Shown piece after piece: positions 1-6,931 of a DNA stretch of 8,076 bases. The position numbers and the translations under genes were made by a program. The stretch comes from JAAYLN01 sp964592855 (GTDB taxonomy: Bacteria > Verrucomicrobiota > Kiritimatiellia > RFP12 > JAAYLN01). The notes beneath the pieces are model-generated. The model had not been told where the DNA came from. It made no database searches and saw only the letters and a program-made list of their open reading frames with translations. Every line of letters starts with the position of its first letter. Within the stretch, counting starts at the first letter, position 1. The stretch covers positions 1-8,076 of the forward strand of contig CAZQKI010000203.1 in the NCBI GenBank assembly GCA_964592855.1, in the 5' to 3' direction.

Positions 1-142
1 AAACCCATTCTTGAACGGCACACTGGCTTTCGCGATCACAATCCGCGTTCAGCGGACGGTCCGATACGTCCCGTCCTACCGGCCTGCGCCCGACCGATGC
101 AGCAGCAACCCGCCGAACACCGCACAGCAGAAGGTCGATGCT

Positions 143-182
143 CCTTCGTGATTCGCTCCTCTTCAATCGTCACTCTGCGGTT
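143..182 (+). repeat. Diverged 40-base direct repeat, copy 1
   Basis: This stretch begins CCTTC-TGATTCG and ends TCTGCGGTT. It matches 719-758 at roughly 80% by hand alignment, in the same orientation. The shared blocks are TGATTCG, CCTC, TCGTCA and TCTGCGGTT. Its role is unknown. It could be a relic of a dispersed non-coding repeat family or mark the ends of a duplicated or inserted segment. Confidence 0.5.
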
Positions 183-320
183 GCAACGCACGTACACCCG
201 GCAAGCGGCAGGGAAGATACAGGCGACAAAGAAAGAAGTGGACCCGGCGGTCCTCCGCCGTAGCGAATCGGGAGACGGGACGGCGGCTTCATTCACTGCC
301 GCTGGGGACGGCGGAGCACA

Positions 321-497
321 CTTGGTCGCCACACGTGATCCCACGCTTAGTCGGTTACGTTTAATCGTTTCTCTTGGTCGGCAAATGTCTGTGGATCAAC
401 GACTAAGAGTGACGGCTAAGAGTAACCGACTAAGAGTGGCGACTAAGGGTGACCGACTAAGAGTCGCGACTAAGAGTGACCGACTAAGAGTGACGGC
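321..497. repeat. Tandem array of a 13/14-base unit with inverted outliers
   Basis: Seven direct copies of a unit close to CGACTAAGAGTGAC start at 401, 414, 428, 441, 455, 468 and 482. Their spacing alternates 13 and 14, giving a 27-base higher-order period; a broken eighth start is at 495. To the left, inverted copies are visible. CTTAGTCGGTTAC at 346-358 is the exact reverse complement of 423-435. CTTGGTCGCCAC at 321-332 and CTCTTGGTCGG near 371-381 are decayed inverted copies. The 27-base period keeps a reading frame (a 9-residue Arg-rich repeat in translation), but nothing else argues for coding. It could be a minisatellite, a protein-binding array or repeat decay products. Confidence 0.75.
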
Positions 498-558
498 TTC
501 ATTCGCCTCAGCCGGGCACGGCGGTCTGCGAGTTCATTCTCTGGCACGCGAGTTGCTT

Positions 559-687
559 CCCCTAAACGACTGCGGGCAGAGCCCGCAACCCAATCGAACT
601 GCAGATGTCCCGCTGCGCGGGCGCATAACCCGACGAATACTGAACCGCAGAATTCCCGCTGCGCGGGCGCATAACCCGTCGAAGTCA
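559..687. repeat. 46-base REP-like hairpin repeats (two good copies, one degenerate)
   Basis: Two adjacent 46-base units (596-641 and 642-687) agree at about 39 of 46 positions. A nearly identical 30-base core lies at 608-637 and 654-683. Each core holds the hairpin CCCGC-tgc-GCGGG (609-621, 655-667) followed by GCGCATAACCCG-CGAA. Just upstream, 571-587 forms a perfect 7-base stem, TGCGGGC-aga-GCCCGCA, followed by AACCCAATCGAA. This looks like a third, diverged unit that kept the hairpin but changed its bases. The arrangement resembles REP/BIME-type extragenic palindromes. They lie upstream of the SGNH gene; no T-run follows, so a terminator role is not supported. Confidence 0.75.
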
Positions 688-718
688 ATCCCGTTCCTTT
701 GCGGTTGTATTTGTCTTT

Positions 719-758
719 CCTTCATGATTCGGACCTCATTATTCGTCAATCTGCGGTT
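719..758 (+). repeat. Diverged 40-base direct repeat, copy 2
   Basis: This is the partner of 143-182, in the same orientation and about 80% identical by eye. It lies just upstream of the SGNH hydrolase. A further partial echo of GCGGTT occurs at 701-706. No function can be assigned. Confidence 0.5.
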
Positions 759-814
759 CGTGCCGGTTCCGGTGTTTGAACACCTTGTTTTTTGTTGCTG
801 TTGTTGGCGCGTAA

Positions 815-826
815 GGTATTAATACC
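815..826. promoter_or_regulatory. 12-base perfect palindrome touching the SGNH start codon
   Basis: GGTATTAATACC is a perfect 12-base palindrome that ends on the base before the ATG at 827. It replaces the normal position of a ribosome binding site. The only purine-rich element nearby is AAGG at 813-816, ten bases from the ATG and partly inside the palindrome. The site could be a regulator binding site, or part of an AT-rich -10 region (TATTAAT, 817-823) with TTGTTG at 792-797 as a distant -35. Either reading is tentative, and a palindrome of this size can also arise by chance. Confidence 0.3.
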
Positions 827-2125
827 ATGAATAAATACAGGCTTGGGGTGGGAATCACGTTGGCACTTGCACTTGGGCTCGGAGTGCCCGCGTTTGCGCA
901 GGAGGTGCTTGCCGTATATGGCGAGGCCGCCCAGACGAAGGGCGCCTGTCCGCCGAACTGGCAATTTCTCTGGAACGCCAGGGGCGCGATCGGCGACGCC
1001 CGCGCCTATGAACCCGTTCCCTTTGATGCAGGCGCCAAAATGTTTTGCTTCACCAACGCAATGGGAGCTGTGGATGGCAAGAAGCCCCGCATCAATCTGG
1101 CGGGGCCCGCCGCCGCGCAGGACCCCGAGAAAATCGCGCGTTACTGGATCGCCGCCTATACGCTGACCAATGATTCCGCCGGCGTGGTCTGGCTGCGCAA
1201 CGGCAATGTCTCGCATCGTTTCGGTGGCGACACCAACGGCATTACGCTGAAGGTCTATGTGAATGACACGGCACAGCTCGCGATAAAGGTGCCGGTCCAG
1301 CGGCGTCCGTCGCTTTTTCAGCAGAAGCTGGGCAAGCTGAAGCGCGGCGATGTCGTCTATGTCATGGTCGGGCCGGGCGCGTCGGCCGGGGGCATGTTTG
1401 GCTTGCAGTTCATGCTGGAATCCCGCCCCGATGGCGAGGCCGCACCGCCGGAGGCCATCAACATCATTTCGCCGGAGATCACGGAAGTCACCCCCCATCG
1501 CGATCCCCGCGGCGGCAGGCAGAAGGGTTATGTCGGCCAGCACGAGCGCTTTGTGGAGTCCGCGCGCCAGGAGCAGCCGGGACTGGTCTTCCTGGGCGAT
1601 TCCATCACGGCCGGCTGGCCGCAGGACCTGCTGAAGGAGCGCTTCGGCCAATACAAGCCGGCCAACAACGGCATCAGCGGCGATTGGGTGCAGGGGTTGC
1701 GCTGGCGCGTGGCCAATGGCATCTACGACCAGATCAAGCCCCGCGTCATCGTGCTGCTGATCGGCATCAACAACCTCTCCAACGGCTTTACGCCCGAGGA
1801 GGTTGCGCAGGGAACCAAACGGCTGGTGGACGACATCCGGGCGAAAACGCCGACGACCCGGATTCTGCTCCTCGGCATCTTCCCCCGGGGCACCTCGTTT
1901 GTTCCGCCGGCCGGCGACGAAATCCGCAAGGTCAATGCGCTGACCGCCCGGCTGGCCGATCAGCAGCACGTCTTCTTCCTGGATCTGGCCGACAAGCTGA
2001 TCGAGCCCGATGGCTCGATCTCCAGGGAGGTGTTTCCCGACGGACTCCATCCCGGGCGTCCGGGCTATCTGCGCTGGGCGGACGCAATTGCGCCGACCGT
2101 GGCCAAACTTTTTGAAATGAAGTAG
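827..2125 (+). CDS. Secreted SGNH/GDSL-family hydrolase with an N-terminal beta-rich domain
   Basis: This is a predicted exported esterase or acetylhydrolase of 432 residues. Residues 1-24 form a signal peptide: Lys/Arg near the N-terminus, a Leu/Ala/Gly core, and a likely cut after AFA before Gln25. Residues about 25-215 are a separate beta-strand-rich region that could bind carbohydrate; I do not recognise a named family. The catalytic SGNH domain runs from about 250 to 430. Block I is FLGDSITAGW, with Ser259 the nucleophile. Block II is NNGISGD around Gly282-Gly285. Block III is GINN (313-316), where GxND is usual. Block V is DGLHP, with Asp405 and His408 completing the triad. The overall type resembles platelet-activating-factor acetylhydrolase-like lipases and carbohydrate esterases. 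The substrate is not visible from sequence. nudC follows 17 bases later on the same strand, so co-transcription is possible. The ATG at 827 is chosen because the signal peptide begins there. Confidence 0.9.
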   Translation: MNKYRLGVGITLALALGLGVPAFAQEVLAVYGEAAQTKGACPPNWQFLWNARGAIGDARAYEPVPFDAGAKMFCFTNAMGAVDGKKPRINLAGPAAAQDPEKIARYWIAAYTLTNDSAGVVWLRNGNVSHRFGGDTNGITLKVYVNDTAQLAIKVPVQRRPSLFQQKLGKLKRGDVVYVMVGPGASAGGMFGLQFMLESRPDGEAAPPEAINIISPEITEVTPHRDPRGGRQKGYVGQHERFVESARQEQPGLVFLGDSITAGWPQDLLKERFGQYKPANNGISGDWVQGLRWRVANGIYDQIKPRVIVLLIGINNLSNGFTPEEVAQGTKRLVDDIRAKTPTTRILLLGIFPRGTSFVPPAGDEIRKVNALTARLADQQHVFFLDLADKLIEPDGSISREVFPDGLHPGRPGYLRWADAIAPTVAKLFEMK

Positions 2126-2142
2126 CATCACCCGCTAGGCCC

Positions 2143-2916
2143 ATGGAAATCAAGTCAATCTACGCATTTCGCGGCAATCGTCTCTGGGTCCGTTCCTGCG
2201 GGGAGGAGCGGACCTGTGTCGCCGTGCAACCGTCCGAACCCGGCGAGGCCTGCCTCTGCGAGCAATTCATTTCCTTCGACGGGCAGCATGCCGTGAGGGT
2301 CGTGGATCTGCAGGCCGATCCGGAACTGGCCCCGGGCGAGTCGCTGCTCGGCTTGCGGGATCTGTATGATTCTGTCACGCCTGTGGAATATGCGCATGTG
2401 CAGCGCGCCTTTCAGATTCTGCATTGGCGGCGGACGCACCGCTTCTGCAGCGCCTGCGGTGAGCGCTTGACGCGCAAGGCCGTCGAAGGTGCGATGGCCT
2501 GTCCCGTGTGCAAGCTCGATTTCTTTCCGCGGCTGAACCCCGTGGTGATCACACGCGTCACGCGCGGCAACACCATCCTGCTGGCGCGCCGCGCGCATGG
2601 CGTGCTCCCCTTCTACAGTGTGATTGCGGGCTTCGTCGAGGCCGGCGAAACGCTGGAGGCGGCCGTGTCGCGCGAGATTCGCGAAGAGGTCGGGATCGCC
2701 GTCAAGAACATCCGCTACTTTGCGAGTCAGCCCTGGCCCTTTCCGAACAACCTGATGATCGGGTTCACAGCGGAATACGCCTCCGGCGAGATTCAGGTGG
2801 ACGGCGAGGAGATCGGGGAAGCGGACTGGTTCAGCCGCGAGGCCATGCCGCCGATTCCGCACGCCATCAGCATCAGCCGCTGGATGATCGACGACTTTCT
2901 CAAAGAAAGTTCGTGA
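2143..2916 (+). CDS. nudC: NADH pyrophosphatase (NAD-capped RNA hydrolase), NudC type
   Basis: This Nudix hydrolase cleaves NAD(H) to NMN(H) and AMP; characterised NudC proteins also remove NAD caps from RNA 5' ends. The domain order is complete in 257 residues. An N-terminal NudC-like domain covers about 1-95. A zinc ribbon has CSAC at 102-105 and CPVC at 120-123 (four Cys ligands). The Nudix domain follows from about 130. The Nudix box is exact: Gly163, Glu169, Arg177-Glu178, Glu181-Glu182 and Gly184. The family signature SQPWPFP is at 195-201; the Ser usually found two residues later is Asn203. Length matches E. coli NudC. The start is weakly supported: AGG at 2137-2139 lies only three bases from the ATG. 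The gene follows the SGNH gene by 17 bases, so translation may depend partly on it. Its stop overlaps the end of the opposing oxidoreductase gene by 17 bases. Confidence 0.95.
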   Translation: MEIKSIYAFRGNRLWVRSCGEERTCVAVQPSEPGEACLCEQFISFDGQHAVRVVDLQADPELAPGESLLGLRDLYDSVTPVEYAHVQRAFQILHWRRTHRFCSACGERLTRKAVEGAMACPVCKLDFFPRLNPVVITRVTRGNTILLARRAHGVLPFYSVIAGFVEAGETLEAAVSREIREEVGIAVKNIRYFASQPWPFPNNLMIGFTAEYASGEIQVDGEEIGEADWFSREAMPPIPHAISISRWMIDDFLKESS

Positions 2917-5695
2917 AGGCGCGGCGGACGACGAGGCTGGGGCTTTGAAGATAAGGCGCGATCAGCGCCGGGTCGCGGGGAAGATGGAAGGCGATCCGCA
3001 GTTGCTCCGCCACGAAATCGCTTTGCCAGGGGCGCAGCTTCTGCTGGCAGTCGGCCAGGGCGGGGATGAGCCTGGCGATCCGCGCGCAGTCGGACGGGCG
3101 TGGCGCATGACGCTGGGCGATCCGCGCGCAACTGGATGCGGCGGTCAGCCGGGCCAGAACAGGGTTGGCCGGCGCTTGCGCATAGGCGGCCAGGACGCTC
3201 CAGGCGCGCGATGTACCGCCACAACCCAGGGCCCAGGCCGCCACGCCGCTTCGCGGGAACAGCTTGCCCTGCGGAGGTTCGGCCCTTTTCACGGCGTCGA
3301 TAAGAACGGCTTCGCCGGCGGCGTCGCCCCAGGCGCAGCAGATCACGGCGGCATGGAAGGCGCGGTTGGCGTCAGGGCTTTTCACCAGCGGTTTGACGCG
3401 TGAGGCCACCTTGGCCGGACCGAGGCGATAGAGTCGCCAGAGCGCCAACGAGGGGGTGGGTTGCGACAGCGAGTCGAGCCACGCCTGGATGTTCGCGTCC
3501 GTGGCGGGGCCGTTCAAAACGGGGTCGCCCGACAGATCCGTGACGGCGCGCCCGAAGCTGAGGCGGTCCGGGCGGGGAGGCGTCAGCGCGCCGGAGGCCA
3601 TCAGGGCGTCGCGGAGCGGTCCGTAGGGTACGTCGCGGTTGGAGGTCTTGTGCTTTAACGCCAGGGCCGCGGCGATGCCGGCGGCCTCGCCGAGGCGCTG
3701 CAGGTCGCGTTGCATGCGCAGGCACATGCAGGCTTCGGCGTTTCCACCGGCGGCGCGGCAGGCAACCCACAGGTTGCCGATGCCCTGCGGCAGAAGAACC
3801 CGGTAGGGGATTTCGCAGGCGGTGCGGGCGCCCCAACTGCCGGCCGCCCAGACCAGAAACGCGGCGGTGTCGCTCTCCGCGAAATAGTCGTTGGCGTGGT
3901 TGTCGTAGTGGCTGCCCGTATAGCCGATGACATCGTCGAAGCGGCGGCCTTCGAGCAGATCGTCCAGCGTCACCAGGTAGTCGGTTTCGACCCGTCGCCC
4001 CTGACGGAGACCGACTGCGGGAACCATGCCGGCGGCACGGTTGAAGGCGTTGCAGACTTGCAGGGCGTAGCCGTGCAGCCCCTCGATGCGGGCGCGGGTC
4101 ATGTCCGGACTGTCGTTGGGATCCACAAAGCCGGAGTCGGGATTGCTGATGAAGGCCGTGAGTTGCGTCTGATCGTAACTGAAGGCGGTGCAGGACTGTG
4201 TGTAGGCGTGCAGGTTTCCGTCGCTGCACCGGCCCAGGTGTGAAGGAACGCCCGCCGTCGAGCAGAGCGTCGCCTCGCCGGTGGCGTCGATCCACGCCTT
4301 GGCCTGCACGGTTCGGATGCCGTCCGGCGTCGCGACCAGCGCTTCGGTGATGCGAGCGCCCACGCGTTTCACGGAAAGGAGCTGGCTGTCGTAGCAGGCC
4401 GTGACGCGGGCGTCGGCGAGCAGCGTGTCGAGGACGCAGCGTTTGGCGTGCGGGTGAAAGCCATTCGGCCAGTTGTCGCGCCGGGCGAAGAGGGGCATGA
4501 TCGCGCCGACGCGCTGGTCGATCTCCTGCTGGAGCCCGCCGGGACAGCCGTAGTAATAGGCATGGATGCCGGCGCCGACGGCAACCCCTCCCGGGAACGA
4601 TTGCGTTTCGAAGGCCAGGATGCGCCGGGACGAGCGGCCTGCCGCGATGGCGGCGACAGCGCCGGCGGTTCCCAGTCCCGCGACGACGATGTCCGCGGCG
4701 AGTCTGCCGGTCGAGATGGGAGGCGCGGGGGGGCGGCGCATGAGCTTGCGCCCCGTGGTGCAACCGGGGCATTCCGCCAGATGCGCGAGCGCCGCGCAGC
4801 CGAGTTCGTACCGGTCGCCCAGCGTGACGACGGCCTTACGGGCGAAGCCGGGGACGGCAAGGGCCAGGTTATCAGCAGGCGATGCGACGGTCCGTCCCTC
4901 GCCGTAGGTGGGGTAGAATGCGTAGCTGGCGTGGCTGACGAACGCGTCGTCGCCGGCGCTGCCCAGGGCGGTGCGGAGGGTGCGCAGTGCGGCGAGGAGA
5001 CCGGCGGAGAGGGGGAGCTTGCAGGAGCCGGGGACCGTGATTTTCAGCGCACGTTCCGCCGTCCAGTGCGAAGGCTGCCACGCGAGGCTGCCGGAGGGGC
5101 ATTCGGCCATGGACAGCTTCAGATCCTGCGGCTGCGGCCAGTGAAGGCACTGCAGCATCGCGTAGGCCGTAAGGGATGCCGGCGCGCGTGGGGCCGGTGA
5201 TCGCCTGCACAGGCGGGCCACGCAGCCGTTCTCGGTCGCATCGATCCACTGCCGGGCGACCAGCCGGCGCAACCCTTCCGCGCAGGCGACGGTGACGGCG
5301 GCGAGGGCCCCGGCGTCCATTTCGACAGCGACCGGCGCGGCATAGTAGAGGCGGGGCGTCTTCGCATCCCGCAGCAGTTCATTGGCGACCCACTCCGCAA
5401 TGCCGCCATCCACGCGCTCCCCGGCGATGCCCGTGATGCGGGCCATCGTCCTGCCAAATTCCGCGAAGCGATCACTCCAGAGGCCGGTATCGGCATGAAA
5501 CGTCCGACTGCTTTCCCAAAGCAGATCGCAGCGCGCATCCACCAGCAGGACCTGCTTGCCTGCTTTTGCCGCCGTTTGTGTGGCGGCAAACCCGGCGTAG
5601 CCTGCGCCGAAGACGATCAGGTCGTAAACGACGTCAAAGGGCGAGTCGGGAGCCGGAACGGTCTCCGCACGCGTGGAGCGGGCTGGCTGTTTCAT
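2900..5695 (-). CDS. Large FAD-dependent oxidoreductase with two Rossmann motifs and a HEAT-like C-terminus
   Basis: This is a 931-residue flavoprotein of the FAD_oxidored type (PF12831-like by appearance). The first dinucleotide motif is GAGYAG at 30-35 with an acidic strand end at Asp53. The second is GLGTAG at 340-345, followed by ETQSFPGGVAVG from 363. Each half also has a WIDAT strand (150-154 and 468-472), so the N-terminal 330 residues look like a diverged, shorter copy of the catalytic domain. Only the second half has the full set, including the C-terminal FAD-contact helix near 669-680. Residues about 730-931 are Ala-rich helices resembling HEAT repeats. No signal peptide is evident. 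GAGG lies eight bases upstream of the ATG. The gene starts 6 bases after the isomerase stop, so the two are an operon. The substrate is unknown; a sugar or polyol is a guess from the partner gene. Confidence 0.85.
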   Translation of the reverse strand: MKQPARSTRAETVPAPDSPFDVVYDLIVFGAGYAGFAATQTAAKAGKQVLLVDARCDLLWESSRTFHADTGLWSDRFAEFGRTMARITGIAGERVDGGIAEWVANELLRDAKTPRLYYAAPVAVEMDAGALAAVTVACAEGLRRLVARQWIDATENGCVARLCRRSPAPRAPASLTAYAMLQCLHWPQPQDLKLSMAECPSGSLAWQPSHWTAERALKITVPGSCKLPLSAGLLAALRTLRTALGSAGDDAFVSHASYAFYPTYGEGRTVASPADNLALAVPGFARKAVVTLGDRYELGCAALAHLAECPGCTTGRKLMRRPPAPPISTGRLAADIVVAGLGTAGAVAAIAAGRSSRRILAFETQSFPGGVAVGAGIHAYYYGCPGGLQQEIDQRVGAIMPLFARRDNWPNGFHPHAKRCVLDTLLADARVTACYDSQLLSVKRVGARITEALVATPDGIRTVQAKAWIDATGEATLCSTAGVPSHLGRCSDGNLHAYTQSCTAFSYDQTQLTAFISNPDSGFVDPNDSPDMTRARIEGLHGYALQVCNAFNRAAGMVPAVGLRQGRRVETDYLVTLDDLLEGRRFDDVIGYTGSHYDNHANDYFAESDTAAFLVWAAGSWGARTACEIPYRVLLPQGIGNLWVACRAAGGNAEACMCLRMQRDLQRLGEAAGIAAALALKHKTSNRDVPYGPLRDALMASGALTPPRPDRLSFGRAVTDLSGDPVLNGPATDANIQAWLDSLSQPTPSLALWRLYRLGPAKVASRVKPLVKSPDANRAFHAAVICCAWGDAAGEAVLIDAVKRAEPPQGKLFPRSGVAAWALGCGGTSRAWSVLAAYAQAPANPVLARLTAASSCARIAQRHAPRPSDCARIARLIPALADCQQKLRPWQSDFVAEQLRIAFHLPRDPALIAPYLQSPSLVVRRAFTNFL

Positions 5696-5701
5696 GTCGC
5701 C

Positions 5702-6574
5702 TCAGGCAAGCTCGACCAGGCGACGAAGGTTCGTCAGGCCGATGCGCAAGCCGTTGAGCACATCCTCCATCCCTTCGAATTCAATCGAAAGCACGCCGTT
5801 GTAGCCGGAACGCTTCAGGGCGCGGATGGCCTGCAGGAGGGGGACGTCGCCATGCCCGATGATTGCGCCTCTCAGGAAGTTGCCGCCGCGGGACATGAAC
5901 CAGCCTTCGCCGGGATTGAACAGGTTGCCGGACTTGATGTGGAAATCCTTGGCATGCGCGTGGAAGGCATATTTGGCCAGGCGTCCGACGGCCTGCCCCG
6001 CGTCTTCGTCGGCGCAATAGAAATTGCCGAAATCGATCAGGGCACCGAAATTGGGGTGTCCGACGGCGTTCATGAGCTTTTCGACGCGAACGCTGTCCTG
6101 GCAGAACATGCCGTGATTCTCAACCATCGTCCGGATGCCCTTGGCCGCGGCGTATTCGGTGACGGCGCGACAGCCCTCGGCCAGCCGGGGAAGGGCGTCG
6201 TCGAACCCCTTGGGGCCCGCATAGCCGGCGGCGAAACCCCCGGTCGCATCGTGGCGCATGCTGGGGGCGCCGAGAATTTCGGCGACATCCACCTCGCCCT
6301 TGACCCGCTCGATCTCGGTTTTCAGGTTGCCCGCCGAGCCGTTCAGGAAGTCGGCTCCGATCGTGTAGTTGGCGATGCCGATGCCGGCCTGCTTGGCCTC
6401 CTGGCGGAGTTCGGCGGCAAACGCGGGGAGCGTCTTGCCCGCCGGCACGGCGATCGTGCTGAACTCGATGACGTCGAAGCCGGCCGCCTTGGCTGCGCCG
6501 ATGATGTCGATCTGCGGCATCGTGCCGCCGCGAACCAGGCGGCTGTAACTGTAGGAACTGACTCCGATTTGCAT
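5702..6574 (-). CDS. Sugar phosphate isomerase/epimerase-like TIM-barrel protein
   Basis: This is a 290-residue protein of the xylose isomerase-like TIM-barrel superfamily (AP endonuclease family 2 fold), which includes sugar and inositol isomerases, epimerases and dehydratases. The expected metal-site pattern is present: Glu152 in MVENHG, Asp181 in ALIDFGNF, His205/His207 in HAHAKD, and Glu265/Glu267 in SIEFEG near the C-terminus. GHGDVP at 240-245 is another common element. I place the start at 6574 rather than the in-frame ATG at 6607. The family-like sequence MQIGVSSYSY begins there, and GGAGAG lies about six bases upstream. It is the first gene of a two-gene operon with the FAD oxidoreductase. 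The exact substrate cannot be read from sequence; a role in sugar or polyol catabolism is inferred. Confidence 0.88.
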   Translation of the reverse strand: MQIGVSSYSYSRLVRGGTMPQIDIIGAAKAAGFDVIEFSTIAVPAGKTLPAFAAELRQEAKQAGIGIANYTIGADFLNGSAGNLKTEIERVKGEVDVAEILGAPSMRHDATGGFAAGYAGPKGFDDALPRLAEGCRAVTEYAAAKGIRTMVENHGMFCQDSVRVEKLMNAVGHPNFGALIDFGNFYCADEDAGQAVGRLAKYAFHAHAKDFHIKSGNLFNPGEGWFMSRGGNFLRGAIIGHGDVPLLQAIRALKRSGYNGVLSIEFEGMEDVLNGLRIGLTNLRRLVELA

Positions 6575-6617
6575 CTGCTTCTCTCCGTACCGAACTGAAA
6601 AAATCAACGTCCACGCG

Positions 6618-6636
6618 TCGCATCGCCACGATGCGA
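6618..6636. promoter_or_regulatory. Putative operator: 8-3-8 inverted repeat in the isomerase leader
   Basis: TCGCATCG-cca-CGATGCGA is a perfect inverted repeat with 8-base arms. It lies between the -10 box (6651-6646) and the isomerase start (6574), a few bases downstream of where transcription should begin (about 6639). A repressor bound here would block early elongation. The same sequence could also fold as a leader hairpin in the mRNA. No regulator gene is in the window. Confidence 0.5.
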
Positions 6637-6645
6637 ACCGTGTGC

Positions 6646-6654
6646 ATTATAGCA
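6646..6654 (-). promoter_or_regulatory. Extended -10 promoter of the isomerase-oxidoreductase operon
   Basis: On the minus strand this reads TGCTATAAT, an exact consensus -10 box with the extended TG element. No good -35 lies 16-18 bases upstream; the best is a GTTTCC-like sequence near 6669-6674. Extended -10 promoters can do without one. The implied leader to the ATG at 6574 is about 65 bases and contains the inverted repeat at 6618-6636. Confidence 0.6.
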
Positions 6655-6820
6655 CGATTCGGCGGCGGGGAAACCATTTACGCAGCATCGACCCTTCGAC
6701 CCTTCAGGTCGCCCCCACGCCACCTCCCGCTTACCGTCATTCACCACGCACCGTCCTGCTTCCTGCTTCCGTCCTGCTTCCGTCCTTGCCACCGACCGTT
6801 CGGCGCGCTATCTTTCTCTT

Positions 6821-6840
6821 GATCGTATGTTTGGGACTAA
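6821..6840 (+). pseudogene. Relic of a transposase 3' end
   Basis: Positions 6826-6840 read TAT GTT TGG GAC TAA, i.e. Tyr-Val-Trp-Asp-stop. This is the same ending as the intact transposase (7606-7620, stop TGA), and both are followed by AACGATG. The preceding GATCG matches GAACGC of the intact gene with a one-base loss. Only the last six codons or so survive; everything upstream is unrelated. It shows that another copy of the transposase unit once ended here. Confidence 0.6.
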
Positions 6841-6931
6841 ACGATGGGCCGGGCCTTCAGCCCGGGTCGAATGTTTGGCATCCTTACCTGGGGCGTCGCC
6901 CCAGGCTGGGATAGTGTGGGCCTTTGGCCCG
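6841..6931 (+). repeat. Three-hairpin REP-like module I (direct)
   Basis: Three hairpins occur in order. PAL1 at 6849-6865 is CCGGGC-cttca-GCCCGG. PAL2 at 6887-6905 is CCTGGGGCG-t-CGCCCCAGG. PAL3 at 6918-6930 is GGGCC-ttt-GGCCC. The spacers are about 22 and 12 bases. The module begins right after the transposase-end relic with ACGATG. There is no T-run, so these are not classic terminators. Copies II, III and IV of the same design lie at 7071-7150, 7621-7671 and 7781-7871. Confidence 0.8.

Larger units (their letters stand above)
1..826. other. Repeat-rich stretch without a convincing gene
   Basis: No reading frame here looks like a real protein. The longest plus-strand frame (97-822) translates through tandem repeats and hairpins into an Arg/Ser-rich, low-complexity product with no family resemblance and no visible ribosome binding site. 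The stretch instead holds small hairpins (42-56, stem TCCGC/GCGGA; 245-260, stem CGGCGG/CCGCCG), the 13/14-base tandem array, the 46-base hairpin repeats and a diverged direct repeat, each listed separately. A sequence near GACGG-CTTCATTC followed by CGGCGG occurs on both sides of the array (about 279-313 and 493-525), so older duplication is likely. The promoter of the downstream SGNH gene should lie in the last 100 bases, but no strong -35/-10 pair is obvious. Confidence 0.7.

Noticed and set aside
401..497. CRISPR array
   Set aside because: Repeats are 13-14 bases and directly adjacent, with no unique spacers of 25-40 bases and no cas gene.
97..822. 241-codon open frame through the left repeat region
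   Set aside because: It translates tandem repeats and hairpins into an Arg/Ser-rich product, has no ribosome site and no family resemblance, and the composition follows the repeats. It is an accidental frame in GC-rich DNA.
746..2131. 461-codon minus-strand frame opposite the SGNH gene
   Set aside because: It lies wholly opposite a gene with a clear signal peptide and catalytic motifs; its product is Arg/Gly/Asp-rich without recognisable domains, typical of antisense shadows in GC-rich genes.
3372..4772. 466-codon minus-strand frame inside the oxidoreductase gene
   Set aside because: It overlaps the real gene in another frame and gives a His/Arg/Pro-rich product with no motif.
5495..6598. 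367-codon plus-strand frame opposite the isomerase
   Set aside because: It is antisense to a conserved TIM-barrel gene with an intact metal site, and starts inside the oxidoreductase gene.
6749..6787. Short CCTGCTTCC/GTCCTGCTTCC tandem repeats
   Set aside because: A pyrimidine-rich low-complexity stretch of about 40 bases; no sign of function beyond chance slippage.
6887..6930. Rho-independent terminators at the REP hairpins
   Set aside because: The stems are GC-rich, but no run of T follows any of them, and the multi-copy organisation is better explained by a repeat family.
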